From Firmicutes bacterium TM09-10 (GTDB taxonomy: Bacteria; Bacillota; Clostridia; Lachnospirales; Lachnospiraceae), in assembly GCA_003481005.1 (NCBI GenBank), contig QUKC01000018.1, forward strand, positions 3,007 through 67,006: a stretch of DNA of 64,000 nt, given 5' to 3'. Below are positions 9,211-17,964 of this stretch, in pieces. Numbering within the stretch: position 1 is the stretch's first letter; each line of letters opens with the position of its first letter. Below the pieces are notes generated by a model. The model had not been told where the DNA came from. It did no database searches and was given only the letters and a program-made list of their open reading frames with translations. The position numbers were made by a program, and so were the translations under genes.

Positions 9211-9240
9211 AAGGTCGCCTATTTCATGGGCGACCTTTTG
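9211..9240 (+). terminator. Terminator after the mreB-family gene
   Basis: AAGGTCGCC and GGGCGACCTT pair around an ATTTCAT loop and lead into TTTTG. Confidence 0.85.
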
Positions 9241-9310
9241 TGTTCAAAATGCCTGTTGGTGTGGTTGGCGGCGCGGTGCAGCCTATATTATAACAACAGC
9301 GGAGAAAACA

Positions 9311-11551
9311 GTGGCACAGCTGAAAGGATTTGTAACACACATTATTTATCGTAACAACGGGAACGGCTATACCGTTTTTGAATTGAATACAGGCGACGAG
9401 ATCACCTGCGTTGGCACATTTCAGTCTCTGGAAGAGGGAGAAATTCTGGAGCTGGAGGGAGATTTTACCGAGCACGCGGTGTATGGGAGTCAGTTTAAAG
9501 TTTCTTCGTTCAAATTCTCGTCGCCAGAGGATGCGGCGGGGATGGAGAGATATCTCGGCTCCGGGGCGATCAAAGGAGTCGGCGCTTCGCTGGCGGCGCG
9601 GATTGTGAAACGATTCGGGGCGGATACGTTTCGGATTATCGAAGAAGAGCCGGAGCGCCTGGCGGAGATCAAGGGGATCAGCGAGCGCAAGGCGATGGAT
9701 ATTGCATCCCAGATGGAAGAAAAGCACGAAATGCGGGAAGCAATGGTCTATCTGCAGAAATACGGGATTTCCAACACGCTGGCGGTGCGGATTTATGAAA
9801 CCTACGGCAGCAGGCTCTACCGGGTTTTGGAAGAAAACCCGTACCAGCTTGCGGATGATATTGACGGAATCGGCTTCCGCAAGGCGGATGAACTCGCCGC
9901 AAGAATCGGCATCCACACGGATTCGGATTTTCGAATCCGGAGCGGAATTTTGTATACATTATTGCAGGCGTCCGGAGAAGGGCACATGTATCTGCCGGGC
10001 AGCGTTTTGATCCGGCGCGCGGCAACGCTTCTCGACCTTCCGCAGGAGGCAATTGCAGATCAGCTGCCGAACCTTTCGATGGATAAAAAAATGGTCATCA
10101 AGAAAAACGGCGAGGATACGATCTGTTATGCGTTTTCGTATTATTACGTAGAGCTTGCCTGCGCGCGGATGCTGGTGGAATTGAATCAGACGATGCTGCC
10201 GGAGGGCGAGCTGCTCCCGGCGCAGGAGGAGGCAATTTTAAAACGGGTGGATCAGATTCAACAACAGGAGGGACTGATGCTGGACGAGCTGCAGCGGAAG
10301 GCAGTTCTGGAGAGCGTCCGCAACAGCATTCTGATTTTGACCGGCGGACCGGGCACTGGTAAGACGACGACGATCAACACAATTATCCGGTATTTTGAAG
10401 GAGAAGGGCTGGATCTTTACCTCGCGGCGCCGACCGGAAGAGCGGCGAAGAGGATGACGGAGGCAACTGGCTACGAAGCGCGGACGATCCACCGGATGCT
10501 TGAGCTGTCCGGGGCGATGCCGGAAAGCGGCAAAAAGGCGAGCTTTGAACGGAATGAGGACAATCCGCTGGAGGCGGACGTGATTATCGTCGATGAGATG
10601 TCGATGGTTGATATCCACCTGTTTCAGTCACTGTTGAAGGCGGTCAGCCCGGGGACGAGGTTGATTTTAGTCGGGGACGTGAATCAGCTGCCGAGCGTGG
10701 GTCCCGGACAGGTGCTGGCAGATCTGATTGCCAGCGAGGTGTTTCCTGTCGTCTGCCTACAGAAAATTTTCCGGCAGGCGCAGGAGAGCGATATTGTTGT
10801 CAATGCGCATCGGATTAACAAAGGAGAACAGATTGCGCTGACAAATAAAAGCAGGGATTTCTTTTTTCTGGAGAGGAACAGTGTCCCTGTTATCTACAAG
10901 CATATGGTGCAGCTGATAGGAGAGATGCTGCCGAAATATGTAAAGGCTTCGCCGTTCGATATCCAGGTGCTGACGCCGATGCGGAAAGGCAGCCTTGGTG
11001 TGGAGACGTTAAACGGCGTACTGCAGAGCTGTTTAAATCCTCCGTCGGAGGGCAAAAAGGAGGTTCAGCTGGGCGATACCCTGTTCCGCGAGGGGGACAA
11101 GGTGATGCAGATTAAAAACAACTACCAGCTGGAATGGGAGGTCGTCAGCCGTTACGGCATCCCGATCGACAAGGGAGTTGGAATTTTTAACGGTGATATG
11201 GGGATAATCCGGGAAATTGACGAATATGCACAGACGGTGCTGGTGGAATACGACGAGCAACGCCGCGTGACCTATACCTATCCGCAGATGGAAGAGGTGG
11301 AGCTGGCTTACGCGATTACAATTCACAAGTCGCAGGGAAGCGAATATCCTGCTGTGATTATGCCGCTTTTGGGAGGACCGAGACTCCTGTTTAACAGAAA
11401 CCTTCTGTATACAGGTGTCACCCGTGCAAGGGGCTGCGTGACGATTCTGGGAAGCCGCAAGGTGGTGCAGGAGATGATTGCAAACGAAAGCGAAAACCGC
11501 AGGTACACCAGTCTGGACGTTCGAATCAGAGAGCTGAAAGGGGAAGTTTGA
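9311..11551 (+). CDS. recD2: RecD2-type 5'-3' DNA helicase
   Basis: 746 aa SF1B helicase of the RecD2/YrrC group, which acts without RecBC in DNA repair. The long N-terminal part with a helix-hairpin-helix region (GIGFRKADELA near 178) sets RecD2 apart from RecD. Motif I GGPGTGKTTT is near residue 345, DEMSMVD near 427 and TIHKSQGSEYP near 671. Start is GTG at 9311 with GGAGAAAA in front. The stop overlaps the comF TTG start by four bases, so the two are translationally coupled. Confidence 0.95.
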   Translation: MAQLKGFVTHIIYRNNGNGYTVFELNTGDEITCVGTFQSLEEGEILELEGDFTEHAVYGSQFKVSSFKFSSPEDAAGMERYLGSGAIKGVGASLAARIVKRFGADTFRIIEEEPERLAEIKGISERKAMDIASQMEEKHEMREAMVYLQKYGISNTLAVRIYETYGSRLYRVLEENPYQLADDIDGIGFRKADELAARIGIHTDSDFRIRSGILYTLLQASGEGHMYLPGSVLIRRAATLLDLPQEAIADQLPNLSMDKKMVIKKNGEDTICYAFSYYYVELACARMLVELNQTMLPEGELLPAQEEAILKRVDQIQQQEGLMLDELQRKAVLESVRNSILILTGGPGTGKTTTINTIIRYFEGEGLDLYLAAPTGRAAKRMTEATGYEARTIHRMLELSGAMPESGKKASFERNEDNPLEADVIIVDEMSMVDIHLFQSLLKAVSPGTRLILVGDVNQLPSVGPGQVLADLIASEVFPVVCLQKIFRQAQESDIVVNAHRINKGEQIALTNKSRDFFFLERNSVPVIYKHMVQLIGEMLPKYVKASPFDIQVLTPMRKGSLGVETLNGVLQSCLNPPSEGKKEVQLGDTLFREGDKVMQIKNNYQLEWEVVSRYGIPIDKGVGIFNGDMGIIREIDEYAQTVLVEYDEQRRVTYTYPQMEEVELAYAITIHKSQGSEYPAVIMPLLGGPRLLFNRNLLYTGVTRARGCVTILGSRKVVQEMIANESENRRYTSLDVRIRELKGEV

Positions 11552-12258
11552 TCGATTTCAAAACGCTATTATTTCCACAAAGATGTCCTGTATGCGACAG
11601 ACCGGTGAAACCGACGGGAGCGCTGGTGTGCAGAAGCTGTGCACCGAAACTTGTTTATGTCAGACAGCCGCTTTGCATGAAGTGCGGAAAGGAGCTTTCT
11701 GATGAAAATCAGGAATACTGCAGGGACTGTCTGCATAAAAAACATCTGTATGACAGAGGGATCAGCCTGTACCGGTATGCGAGCGTTAAAAAGGCGGTTT
11801 ACCGGTTCAAATATGCGGGCAGGCAGGAATACGCCGCTTTTTTCGGAAAAGAGATGGCATGGCATTTGGGGCGGCAGATCCTTTCCTGGAAGGTAGACGC
11901 ATTGGTCCCTGTTCCGCTGCATCCGGCGCGGAAGCGCAAAAGAGGCTACAATCAGGCGGAGCTTCTGGCATTGGAAATTGGAAAACAGTTAGGGCTCCGG
12001 GTGGAGAACAACTGGCTGATTCGGACAAAAAATACAGTTCCGCAGAAGCTTTTAAATGGGCAGGAACGCCAAAATAATTTGAAAAAGGCTTTTAAAGCAG
12101 GGCAAAATGATGTAAAATTAAATGCAATTGTAATTATTGATGATATCTATACGACAGGAAGTACGATAGATGCGATGGCGGCGGTCTGCAGGCAGCAGGG
12201 CGTTTCCAGAATTTATTTTGCGGCGTTGTCTATCGGAAACGGACAGGAGGTCAGATGA
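11548..12258 (+). CDS. comF: ComF-family phosphoribosyltransferase-like protein
   Basis: 236 aa. ComF/ComFC proteins are needed for DNA uptake in competent bacteria and carry a phosphoribosyltransferase fold. Four CxxC pairs (CPVC, CRSC, CMKC, CRDC) form the N-terminal zinc part. The C-terminal half has VPVPLHPARKRKRGYNQAE and the PRPP-loop-like IIDDIYTTGST. Start is TTG overlapping the recD2 stop, with AAAGGGGAA just ahead; the end overlaps the next gene as ATGA. Pairing with recD2 suggests a shared role in handling single-stranded DNA. Confidence 0.9.
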   Translation: MIDFKTLLFPQRCPVCDRPVKPTGALVCRSCAPKLVYVRQPLCMKCGKELSDENQEYCRDCLHKKHLYDRGISLYRYASVKKAVYRFKYAGRQEYAAFFGKEMAWHLGRQILSWKVDALVPVPLHPARKRKRGYNQAELLALEIGKQLGLRVENNWLIRTKNTVPQKLLNGQERQNNLKKAFKAGQNDVKLNAIVIIDDIYTTGSTIDAMAAVCRQQGVSRIYFAALSIGNGQEVR

Positions 12259-12659
12259 TCAATCAGGAAAAGGTTCTCAGAATGACCAAGATGGCATCGT
12301 ATGAAGAGCACGGTGGACGGAAGGATCGCGCAGTGGTGGGATATTTTCGCAGCGACTATATCGGAAAACAGACCATTATTTCACTGATAGTGATAACGGC
12401 AGCGTTCCTTGCCGGGCTGGGGGCATATCTTGTATTTCATTTTTCAGAGGTAATGGGAAATATTTATTCCATGGATCTGGTGGGAACGGCGAAGAAGATT
12501 TTGACGTTATATCTGATGGCGGCAGTTTTATATGTGGCAGTTACCTATGTGATATACACGATCCGTTATGCAAAAGCGAAGAAGAGGCTGCAGTTATTTT
12601 TGGAGTATCTGGACTGCCTGGATCAGGATGGAGAAGAGGAAACCGCAGAGAGGAAATAA
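12255..12659 (+). CDS. Small two-helix membrane protein, unknown function
   Basis: 134 aa. I do not recognise a named family. Two hydrophobic helices are visible (about 40-62 and 82-104), preceded by a polar N-terminus and followed by a basic, then acidic tail (KAKKRLQLF ... DQDGEEETAERK). Start ATG overlaps the comF stop (ATGA); the next gene begins four bases after its stop, so it belongs to the recD2-comF-cdaA operon. Its place next to a second membrane protein and CdaA suggests a membrane-associated role in this locus, which is inference. Confidence 0.75.
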   Translation: MINQEKVLRMTKMASYEEHGGRKDRAVVGYFRSDYIGKQTIISLIVITAAFLAGLGAYLVFHFSEVMGNIYSMDLVGTAKKILTLYLMAAVLYVAVTYVIYTIRYAKAKKRLQLFLEYLDCLDQDGEEETAERK

Positions 12660-12662
12660 AAG

Positions 12663-13640
12663 ATGACACAGCTGCTTGTAATCAGAGAATACATAAAAAA
12701 TTTTTACACAAAATATGAAGAATTTATCGTTCCCCTGTTGAAATTTGTGTTGGGACTTATTTTGTTTCTGACGATCAACGGCAGAATGGGCTATATGGAA
12801 AAAATCGACCACGTTGCGATCGTGCTGGTGGCGGCGCTTCTGTGCTCGTTCCTTCCGCTGGGCGTGATGGTATTTTTGAGCGCAATGTTTCTGCTGCTGC
12901 ATACCTATGCGCTGTCTGCGGAATGCGTTGTGGTTCTGCTGCTTGCCTATATTATCGTGTTGGTGATTTATCTGCGGTTTGCACCGAAAGCGCATTTGCT
13001 GCTGCTTTTGACACCGCTTCTGTTTGTGTGGAAGATCCCTTATGCTGCTCCGCTGGCAGCGGGACTGTTCGGGACACCGGGAGCTGCGGCTGCGGTTGCA
13101 GGCGGCGTAGTGGTATATTATGTGCTGGCATATATTACCGGCAATGCGCAGGCGTTTGGCGGCGGGGAAAGCGATACCATGCTGCAGCGCTTCAGCGATA
13201 TGGGAACCGGCGTGATCGAAAATAAAGAAATGCTGATTGTAGTGACGGCGTTTGCCATCACAGCGATTTTGGTTTATGCGATCCGCCGCATGAGCATTAA
13301 CTATTCCAGAGCGATCGCTGTTTTGGTCGGAACGCTGGCAGATATCGTAATTTTGCTGATCGGGGATCTGATGTATGACGCGAATTTTTCCCTGGCGGGC
13401 GTGATTCTTGGCAGTATTGTATGTGCGCTGATCGCACTGGTGATGCAGTTTTTCCAGTTCAATCTGGATTATGCGCGCACCGAAAAAGTGCAGTTTGAAG
13501 ATGATGAGTATTATTACTATGTAAAAGCGGTTCCCAAAATGGCAGTGGCAGTGCCGGAGAAGCGGGTAAAACGGATCACGACGCAGCGCGCAAACCAGAA
13601 TGTCCGCCACAGCCATGGGAAGGGCAAAACCAGAAAATAG
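12663..13640 (+). CDS. Polytopic membrane protein upstream of cdaA, unknown function
   Basis: 325 aa with about eight hydrophobic segments between residues 25 and 265, then a soluble tail containing an acidic DDEYYYYV stretch and a strongly basic end (KRVKRITTQRANQ ... HGKGKTRK). No characterised family is recognised. Its stop lies 12 bases before cdaA, so it is cotranscribed with the diadenylate cyclase. A basic tail below the membrane could contact nucleic acid or acidic partners, but that is speculation. Confidence 0.82.
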   Translation: MTQLLVIREYIKNFYTKYEEFIVPLLKFVLGLILFLTINGRMGYMEKIDHVAIVLVAALLCSFLPLGVMVFLSAMFLLLHTYALSAECVVVLLLAYIIVLVIYLRFAPKAHLLLLLTPLLFVWKIPYAAPLAAGLFGTPGAAAAVAGGVVVYYVLAYITGNAQAFGGGESDTMLQRFSDMGTGVIENKEMLIVVTAFAITAILVYAIRRMSINYSRAIAVLVGTLADIVILLIGDLMYDANFSLAGVILGSIVCALIALVMQFFQFNLDYARTEKVQFEDDEYYYYVKAVPKMAVAVPEKRVKRITTQRANQNVRHSHGKGKTRK

Positions 13641-13652
13641 TGAGATGGAACA

Positions 13653-14516
13653 ATGGAACAGATCAAAGAGTTTGCGGACAGATATCTGACACAGATACAA
13701 TTTATAGGACCAATGGATATTGTGGAGATTATCCTCATTTCTCTGATGGTCTATTATCTACTGATCTTTATTCGGAATACCAGGGCATGGCAGCTGTTAA
13801 AGGGCGTGTTCGTCATTCTGGTATTTCTTGTGATTGCCGAAATCCTGCAGATGGATACGATCCTCTGGATTGCGAGGACGGCGTTTCAGTTTGCAACAAT
13901 TGCGCTGATCGTCGTGCTGCAGCCGGAGCTGCGCAAGGCGCTGGAACAGCTCGGACAGAAAAATCTGATTCGTTCCGTCATTCCCTTTGAATCCTCCAAG
14001 CCGGAGGAGGGACTCTTTTCCGACCGGACGATCCGTGAGATCGTAAAGGGCTGTGTGGAAATGTCCCGGGCAAAGACGGGCGCGCTGATCGTTGTCAGAC
14101 AGCTGGACTCCCTGGCAGAATATGAACGTACTGGCATTGCAGTGGATGGTATTGTGACCAGCCAGCTGCTGATCAATATTTTCGAAAAAAATACGCCGTT
14201 ACATGACGGCGCAGTGATCGTACAGGGGAACCGCGTGACCTATGCGACCTGCTATTTGCCGTTGTCGGACAATATGCGTTTGAGCAAGGATCTCGGAACG
14301 AGACACCGTGCAGGAGTCGGTATTTCCGAGGTAACGGATTCCATGACAGTGATCGTGTCAGAGGAAAATGGCAAGATCAGCGTCGCTTATGAAGGAACGT
14401 TAAGCAGAGGACTGACGGCGGAGGAACTGGAAGAAAAGCTGAGATCTATTCAGAAAAAACCGTCCGATGAGAAAGCGCACAAACGCTGGAAGGGGTGGTT
14501 CCACAATGAAAAGTAA
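13653..14516 (+). CDS. cdaA: Diadenylate cyclase CdaA (DacA)
   Basis: 287 aa. Makes cyclic di-AMP from two ATP at the membrane; the messenger controls potassium and osmolyte transport and wall integrity in Firmicutes. Three N-terminal membrane helices lie within residues 20-90. The DAC domain has the catalytic LHDGAVI motif (DGA near 184) and GTRHRAGVGISE with the RHR motif near 218. The neighbouring cdaR (ybbR) and glmM give the usual cdaA-cdaR-glmM order. The cdaR start lies inside the end of this gene. Confidence 0.97.
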   Translation: MEQIKEFADRYLTQIQFIGPMDIVEIILISLMVYYLLIFIRNTRAWQLLKGVFVILVFLVIAEILQMDTILWIARTAFQFATIALIVVLQPELRKALEQLGQKNLIRSVIPFESSKPEEGLFSDRTIREIVKGCVEMSRAKTGALIVVRQLDSLAEYERTGIAVDGIVTSQLLINIFEKNTPLHDGAVIVQGNRVTYATCYLPLSDNMRLSKDLGTRHRAGVGISEVTDSMTVIVSEENGKISVAYEGTLSRGLTAEELEEKLRSIQKKPSDEKAHKRWKGWFHNEK

Positions 14517-15798
14517 GCTCATGCACAATCTGGGTCTGAAGATTATGGCGGTGTTGATTTCCGTTGTGCTGTGGATGCTGGCGGTTGACATCAATGATCC
14601 GGTGATAAATAAATATATCAATAATGTACAGGTACAGCTGACCAATACGGGGGCGCTGACTGGACAGGGAAAAACCTACCGTATAGTGGACAATTCCGAT
14701 ACGATCCGTGTTTCCGTGCGCGCGCCGAAGTCTGCAATCAGCGCAATCGATGCGCAGAGCGTGACGGCAAAGGCAGACCTGTCTGAAATTACAGATGACG
14801 GGCGCGTACCGATCGAGCTGTCGTTAAGCAGCGGCCTGGATGTGGAAAAGATCACTTCAGACAGACAGTATGTACAGTTACAGGTAGAAAATAAAAAGAC
14901 AAGACAGTTAAGCATAGAGGTTGCCAAAAACGGGACACTTCCGGATGGATATGCGACCGGCAGGATCGATATGGAAACCAATACACTCAGCATCAACGGC
15001 CCGGAATCAGCGGTGAATGCGGTAAACCGCGCAGTGGTGGATATTTCTCTGGATAATGTGACAGCGAATGTGGAAATCGATGCGACAATCCGCCTGCTGG
15101 ATGCAGACGGCAACGAAATCACCAGCAGTGAAATCCGAAAAAATGTGGACAGCGTAAAGGTGACCGTTCCGATTCTGGAGACAAAGGAGGTCACAATCAG
15201 TGCTTCTGCTATAGGAGAACCGGCGGATGGTTATGAACAGACTGGAACGGTAACGGTGTCTCCTGCAACGGTGAAAATTGCAGGGCGGGCGGCTGTGCTG
15301 GATAAGATCTCGGAGATCACGATCCCGGCAGAGGAACTTGATCTGACGGATGCGACGGCACCGGTGACTAATACGATTGATATCAGAGAATATCTTCCTT
15401 CGGACATATCGCTTGCAGATGCTGATTTTGACGGAACAGTAACGGTATCCGCGGATATCGAGCAGATCCGACGCAAGACGATCAGCTTTGATGCGGACAG
15501 CGTCCAGCTTTTGAACATTCCGGACGGTTGGCTGGCAGAAGCAGTCAGCGGACAGAATCTGCAGCTGACAGTCAGAGGTCTGCAGGACAATTTGAATAAT
15601 GTGGATGCAGGGACAATCACGCCTCACGCGGATTTGTCTGCATTGATAGATGAAAACGGCACTGTGACGGCAGGAGAACAGGAAGTGACGGTGAAATTTT
15701 TGCTTCCCGCTTCTGTGGAACAGGTCAATGCAGTTACGGTGCAGGTGCATCTGACTCAGCTTGCTGCTTCGAATACAGATGCACAGGGAGATCAGTAA
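14506..15798 (+). CDS. cdaR: CdaR / YbbR-domain regulator of CdaA
   Basis: 430 aa extracytoplasmic protein anchored by one N-terminal helix (about 8-26, LKIMAVLISVVLWMLAVDIN) followed by tandem YbbR repeats of roughly 80-90 residues; beta-rich stretches such as ISINGPESAVNAV and VKIAGRAAVLDKI recur. YbbR/CdaR binds CdaA and modulates c-di-AMP synthesis. An ATG 13 codons upstream is in frame, but the ATG at 14506 sits directly before the membrane anchor and was chosen. It overlaps cdaA by 11 bases. Confidence 0.9.
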   Translation: MKSKLMHNLGLKIMAVLISVVLWMLAVDINDPVINKYINNVQVQLTNTGALTGQGKTYRIVDNSDTIRVSVRAPKSAISAIDAQSVTAKADLSEITDDGRVPIELSLSSGLDVEKITSDRQYVQLQVENKKTRQLSIEVAKNGTLPDGYATGRIDMETNTLSINGPESAVNAVNRAVVDISLDNVTANVEIDATIRLLDADGNEITSSEIRKNVDSVKVTVPILETKEVTISASAIGEPADGYEQTGTVTVSPATVKIAGRAAVLDKISEITIPAEELDLTDATAPVTNTIDIREYLPSDISLADADFDGTVTVSADIEQIRRKTISFDADSVQLLNIPDGWLAEAVSGQNLQLTVRGLQDNLNNVDAGTITPHADLSALIDENGTVTAGEQEVTVKFLLPASVEQVNAVTVQVHLTQLAASNTDAQGDQ

Positions 15799-15927
15799 AA
15801 GCCGGGCAGGAGGAAATGTAAACAGCGCCCGGAGCAGGAAATGCAGAACTTGTGGGTTGAATCAGGGCTGCAAACGAAAACCCGAAATCCGGAAGGCTTT
15901 GCAGCTTTATAACAGGAGGAAGAGATC

Positions 15928-17277
15928 ATGTCGAGAATGTTCGGAACAGATGGTGTAAGAGGTGTTGCAAATGAAGAGCTGACGCCGCTTTTAGCGATGC
16001 AGCTGGGGCAGGCAGGCGCATATGTCCTGACCCGTGAAAACAAGCACAAACCTACAATTATGGTTGGCTGTGACACAAGAATGTCTGGCGATATGCTGGC
16101 AAACGCACTGATGGCAGGAATCTGCAGCGTAGGCGCAAATGCGGTTTATGTGGGCGTGATTCCGACTCCGGCGATCGCTTATCTGACCAAGAAATATAAG
16201 GTAGAAGCCGGTGTTGTGATTTCTGCATCCCACAACCCGATGGAGTTTAATGGCATTAAATTCTTTGACGGCAATGGCTACAAGCTGCCGGATGCTCTGG
16301 AGGATGAGATCGAAGCCCTGATCAAGAACAACATGAATCGTGTGGAATTTCCGACAGGCTCCAGCGTTGGACGGATCAAGTACCGCAAGGACGCAAGAGA
16401 GGAATATATCAATCATGCAGTTCGGGCAGTTCCGGTGGATCTGACGAACCTGAAGGTGGTTGTGGACTGTGCAGAGGGTGCATCTCATTATACTTCCATA
16501 GAAGCTCTGCGTCAGCTTGGCGCACAGGTTGTTCCGATTCACAATATGCCGGATGGCACGAATATCAATGCAAACTGTGGCTCAACCCATATGGAAGAGC
16601 TGCAGGCCCGCGTTGTTTACGAAAAGGCAAATATCGGTCTGGCGTTTGACGGCGATGCAGACCGCCTGCTGGCAGTGGATGAGCTGGGCAACGTCGTGGA
16701 TGGTGATCAGATCATGGCGATTGTAGGTGCACATATGCGCAACATGGGCAAGCTGAAACAGAACACGATCGTGGCGACTGTCATGAGTAACCTTGGTCTG
16801 TTTCTGTTTGGTGAGAAAGAAAAGATCCATATCGAAAAAACCAAGGTCGGTGACCGTTATGTGCTGGAGCGTATGCGGGAAATCGGCGCGAGCCTTGGCG
16901 GTGAGCAGTCCGGTCATATTATTTTCCTGGATGAAAATACGACCGGTGATGGTCTGCTGTCTGCGCTGCATCTGTTAGAGGTTATGGTAGTGACCGGAAA
17001 GCCGCTGTCTGAGCTTTCCAAGATTATGACAGTCCTGCCGCAGGCACTGGTTAATGTTACCGTTCCGAATCACCGCAAAGAGCACTTTATGGAATATCCG
17101 GAAATCGCGGCTGCGATCGAAGAGCTGGAAAAAGAGTTCGCAGGAGAGGGCCGCGTACTGATTCGTCCTTCAGGCACAGAGCCGAAGGTGCGTGTCATGA
17201 TCGAGGGTAAGGACAAAGAACGCATTGATAAGGAAGCGCATAGAATTGCAGATTTGATTCAGCAGCTGATGCTGTAA
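15928..17277 (+). CDS. glmM: Phosphoglucosamine mutase
   Basis: 449 aa. Converts glucosamine-6-phosphate to glucosamine-1-phosphate for UDP-GlcNAc, hence peptidoglycan. Starts MSRMFGTDGVRG; the phosphoserine loop SASHNPMEFNG lies near residue 101, the metal loop DGDADR near 241, the sugar-binding loop GGEQSGH near 325 and the phosphate-binding loop RPSGTEPKVRVM near the end. AGGAGGAAGAG precedes the ATG. It completes the cdaA-cdaR-glmM unit; in other Firmicutes GlmM binds CdaA and lowers its activity. Confidence 0.97.
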   Translation: MSRMFGTDGVRGVANEELTPLLAMQLGQAGAYVLTRENKHKPTIMVGCDTRMSGDMLANALMAGICSVGANAVYVGVIPTPAIAYLTKKYKVEAGVVISASHNPMEFNGIKFFDGNGYKLPDALEDEIEALIKNNMNRVEFPTGSSVGRIKYRKDAREEYINHAVRAVPVDLTNLKVVVDCAEGASHYTSIEALRQLGAQVVPIHNMPDGTNINANCGSTHMEELQARVVYEKANIGLAFDGDADRLLAVDELGNVVDGDQIMAIVGAHMRNMGKLKQNTIVATVMSNLGLFLFGEKEKIHIEKTKVGDRYVLERMREIGASLGGEQSGHIIFLDENTTGDGLLSALHLLEVMVVTGKPLSELSKIMTVLPQALVNVTVPNHRKEHFMEYPEIAAAIEELEKEFAGEGRVLIRPSGTEPKVRVMIEGKDKERIDKEAHRIADLIQQLML

Positions 17278-17340
17278 TTCAGGAGAAAAGATGTAACTTG
17301 TATTCCTGCTGCAGATGGGGCTCCTGGAACGGGTTGGTGC

Positions 17341-17369
17341 TTGCCAGATGGGTGTGATAATGGTATGAT
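17341..17369 (+). promoter_or_regulatory. Probable promoter of the HPr gene
   Basis: TTGCCA (17341-17346), 17-bp spacer, TATGAT (17364-17369), about 44 bp before the ATG at 17413. Confidence 0.65.
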
Positions 17370-17412
17370 AATGATGTAAAGATCCGCATCGGGCGGAAAG
17401 GGGAGAACAGAT

Positions 17413-17676
17413 ATGGTACGCCAGAAGGTAGTAATCAAAAACCCGACAGGACTTCACCTAAGACCGGCTGGAAATCTATGCAAGGAAGCAATCAAATATA
17501 AATCGCTGATTACGTTTACGTTTCGGGACAGCACGGCGAACGCGAAGAGTGTTCTAAGTGTTCTGGGCGCATGTGTAAAATGTGGCGATGAAATTGAACT
17601 GATATGCGACGGACCGGACGAAGAAGAAGCGCTGACAGCCCTGACCGAGGCAATTGAAGGCGGACTGGGGGAGTAA
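17413..17676 (+). CDS. ptsH: HPr, phosphocarrier protein of the PTS
   Basis: 87 aa, typical length. HPr passes phosphate from enzyme I to sugar-specific EIIA and, when phosphorylated on Ser46 by HprK, is a corepressor in carbon catabolite control. Both sites are intact: His15 in GLHLRP and Ser46 in NAKSVLSVLG. GAAAGGGGAG precedes the ATG. No ptsI is next to it. A second, non-catalytic HPr-like gene is at 55.6 kb and HprK at 50.7 kb. Confidence 0.9.
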   Translation: MVRQKVVIKNPTGLHLRPAGNLCKEAIKYKSLITFTFRDSTANAKSVLSVLGACVKCGDEIELICDGPDEEEALTALTEAIEGGLGE

Positions 17677-17726
17677 GCTGCAAGTGCAGCAGAAGAACTT
17701 TGTCGAACAGGATTGTTTTGTTGAGT

Positions 17727-17742
17727 GAAACAGGACTGTTTC
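17727..17742. promoter_or_regulatory. Palindrome GAAACAGGACTGTTTC
   Basis: Perfect seven-base arms around GA, between the HPr gene and leuA. It is the second half of an imperfect tandem (AACAGGATTGTTTTG / AACAGGACTGTTTCG). It could be an operator; no function can be assigned. Confidence 0.35.
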
Positions 17743-17756
17743 GTGAAGAGATCAGA

Positions 17757-17803
17757 AGAGGAAGTCAGACCTGGAGCAGATTTTCAGGCTGGGTTCCTCT
17801 TTT
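17757..17803 (+). terminator. Probable terminator after the HPr gene
   Basis: GAGGAA and TTCCTC close an imperfect stem (with CCTGG...CAGGCTGGG inside) that runs into TTTTT. An R1 palindrome follows at once. Confidence 0.55.
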
Positions 17804-17844
17804 TCATGACAATAGAATGCTCGCAGAGCGTGCATTCTATTGTT
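17804..17844. repeat. R1 palindrome
   Basis: TCATGACAATAGAATGCTC then GCAGAGCGTGCATTCTATTG: 12-base arms ACAATAGAATGC/GCATTCTATTGT are perfect complements. It lies on the T tract of the preceding terminator, upstream of leuA. Confidence 0.9.
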
Positions 17845-17964
17845 TGATACCAGAGTCAAAAGGGCATTTAGTGCTCTCCAAACACGGTATCTTATATCGA
17901 AGTGACAGCTACATTGCTCATAAATACAGTCAGAATGACAGGACACGAAGGGAGAAAAAAAGCA

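Noticed and set aside
15799..15927. Small gene between cdaR and glmM
   Set aside because: The only frames are short and basic without a ribosome site; the space ends in the glmM ribosome site and looks like plain leader.
17804..17844. R1 palindrome as the leuA operator or terminator
   Set aside because: The same sequence occurs beside many unrelated genes in either orientation, so a leuA-specific role is not supported.
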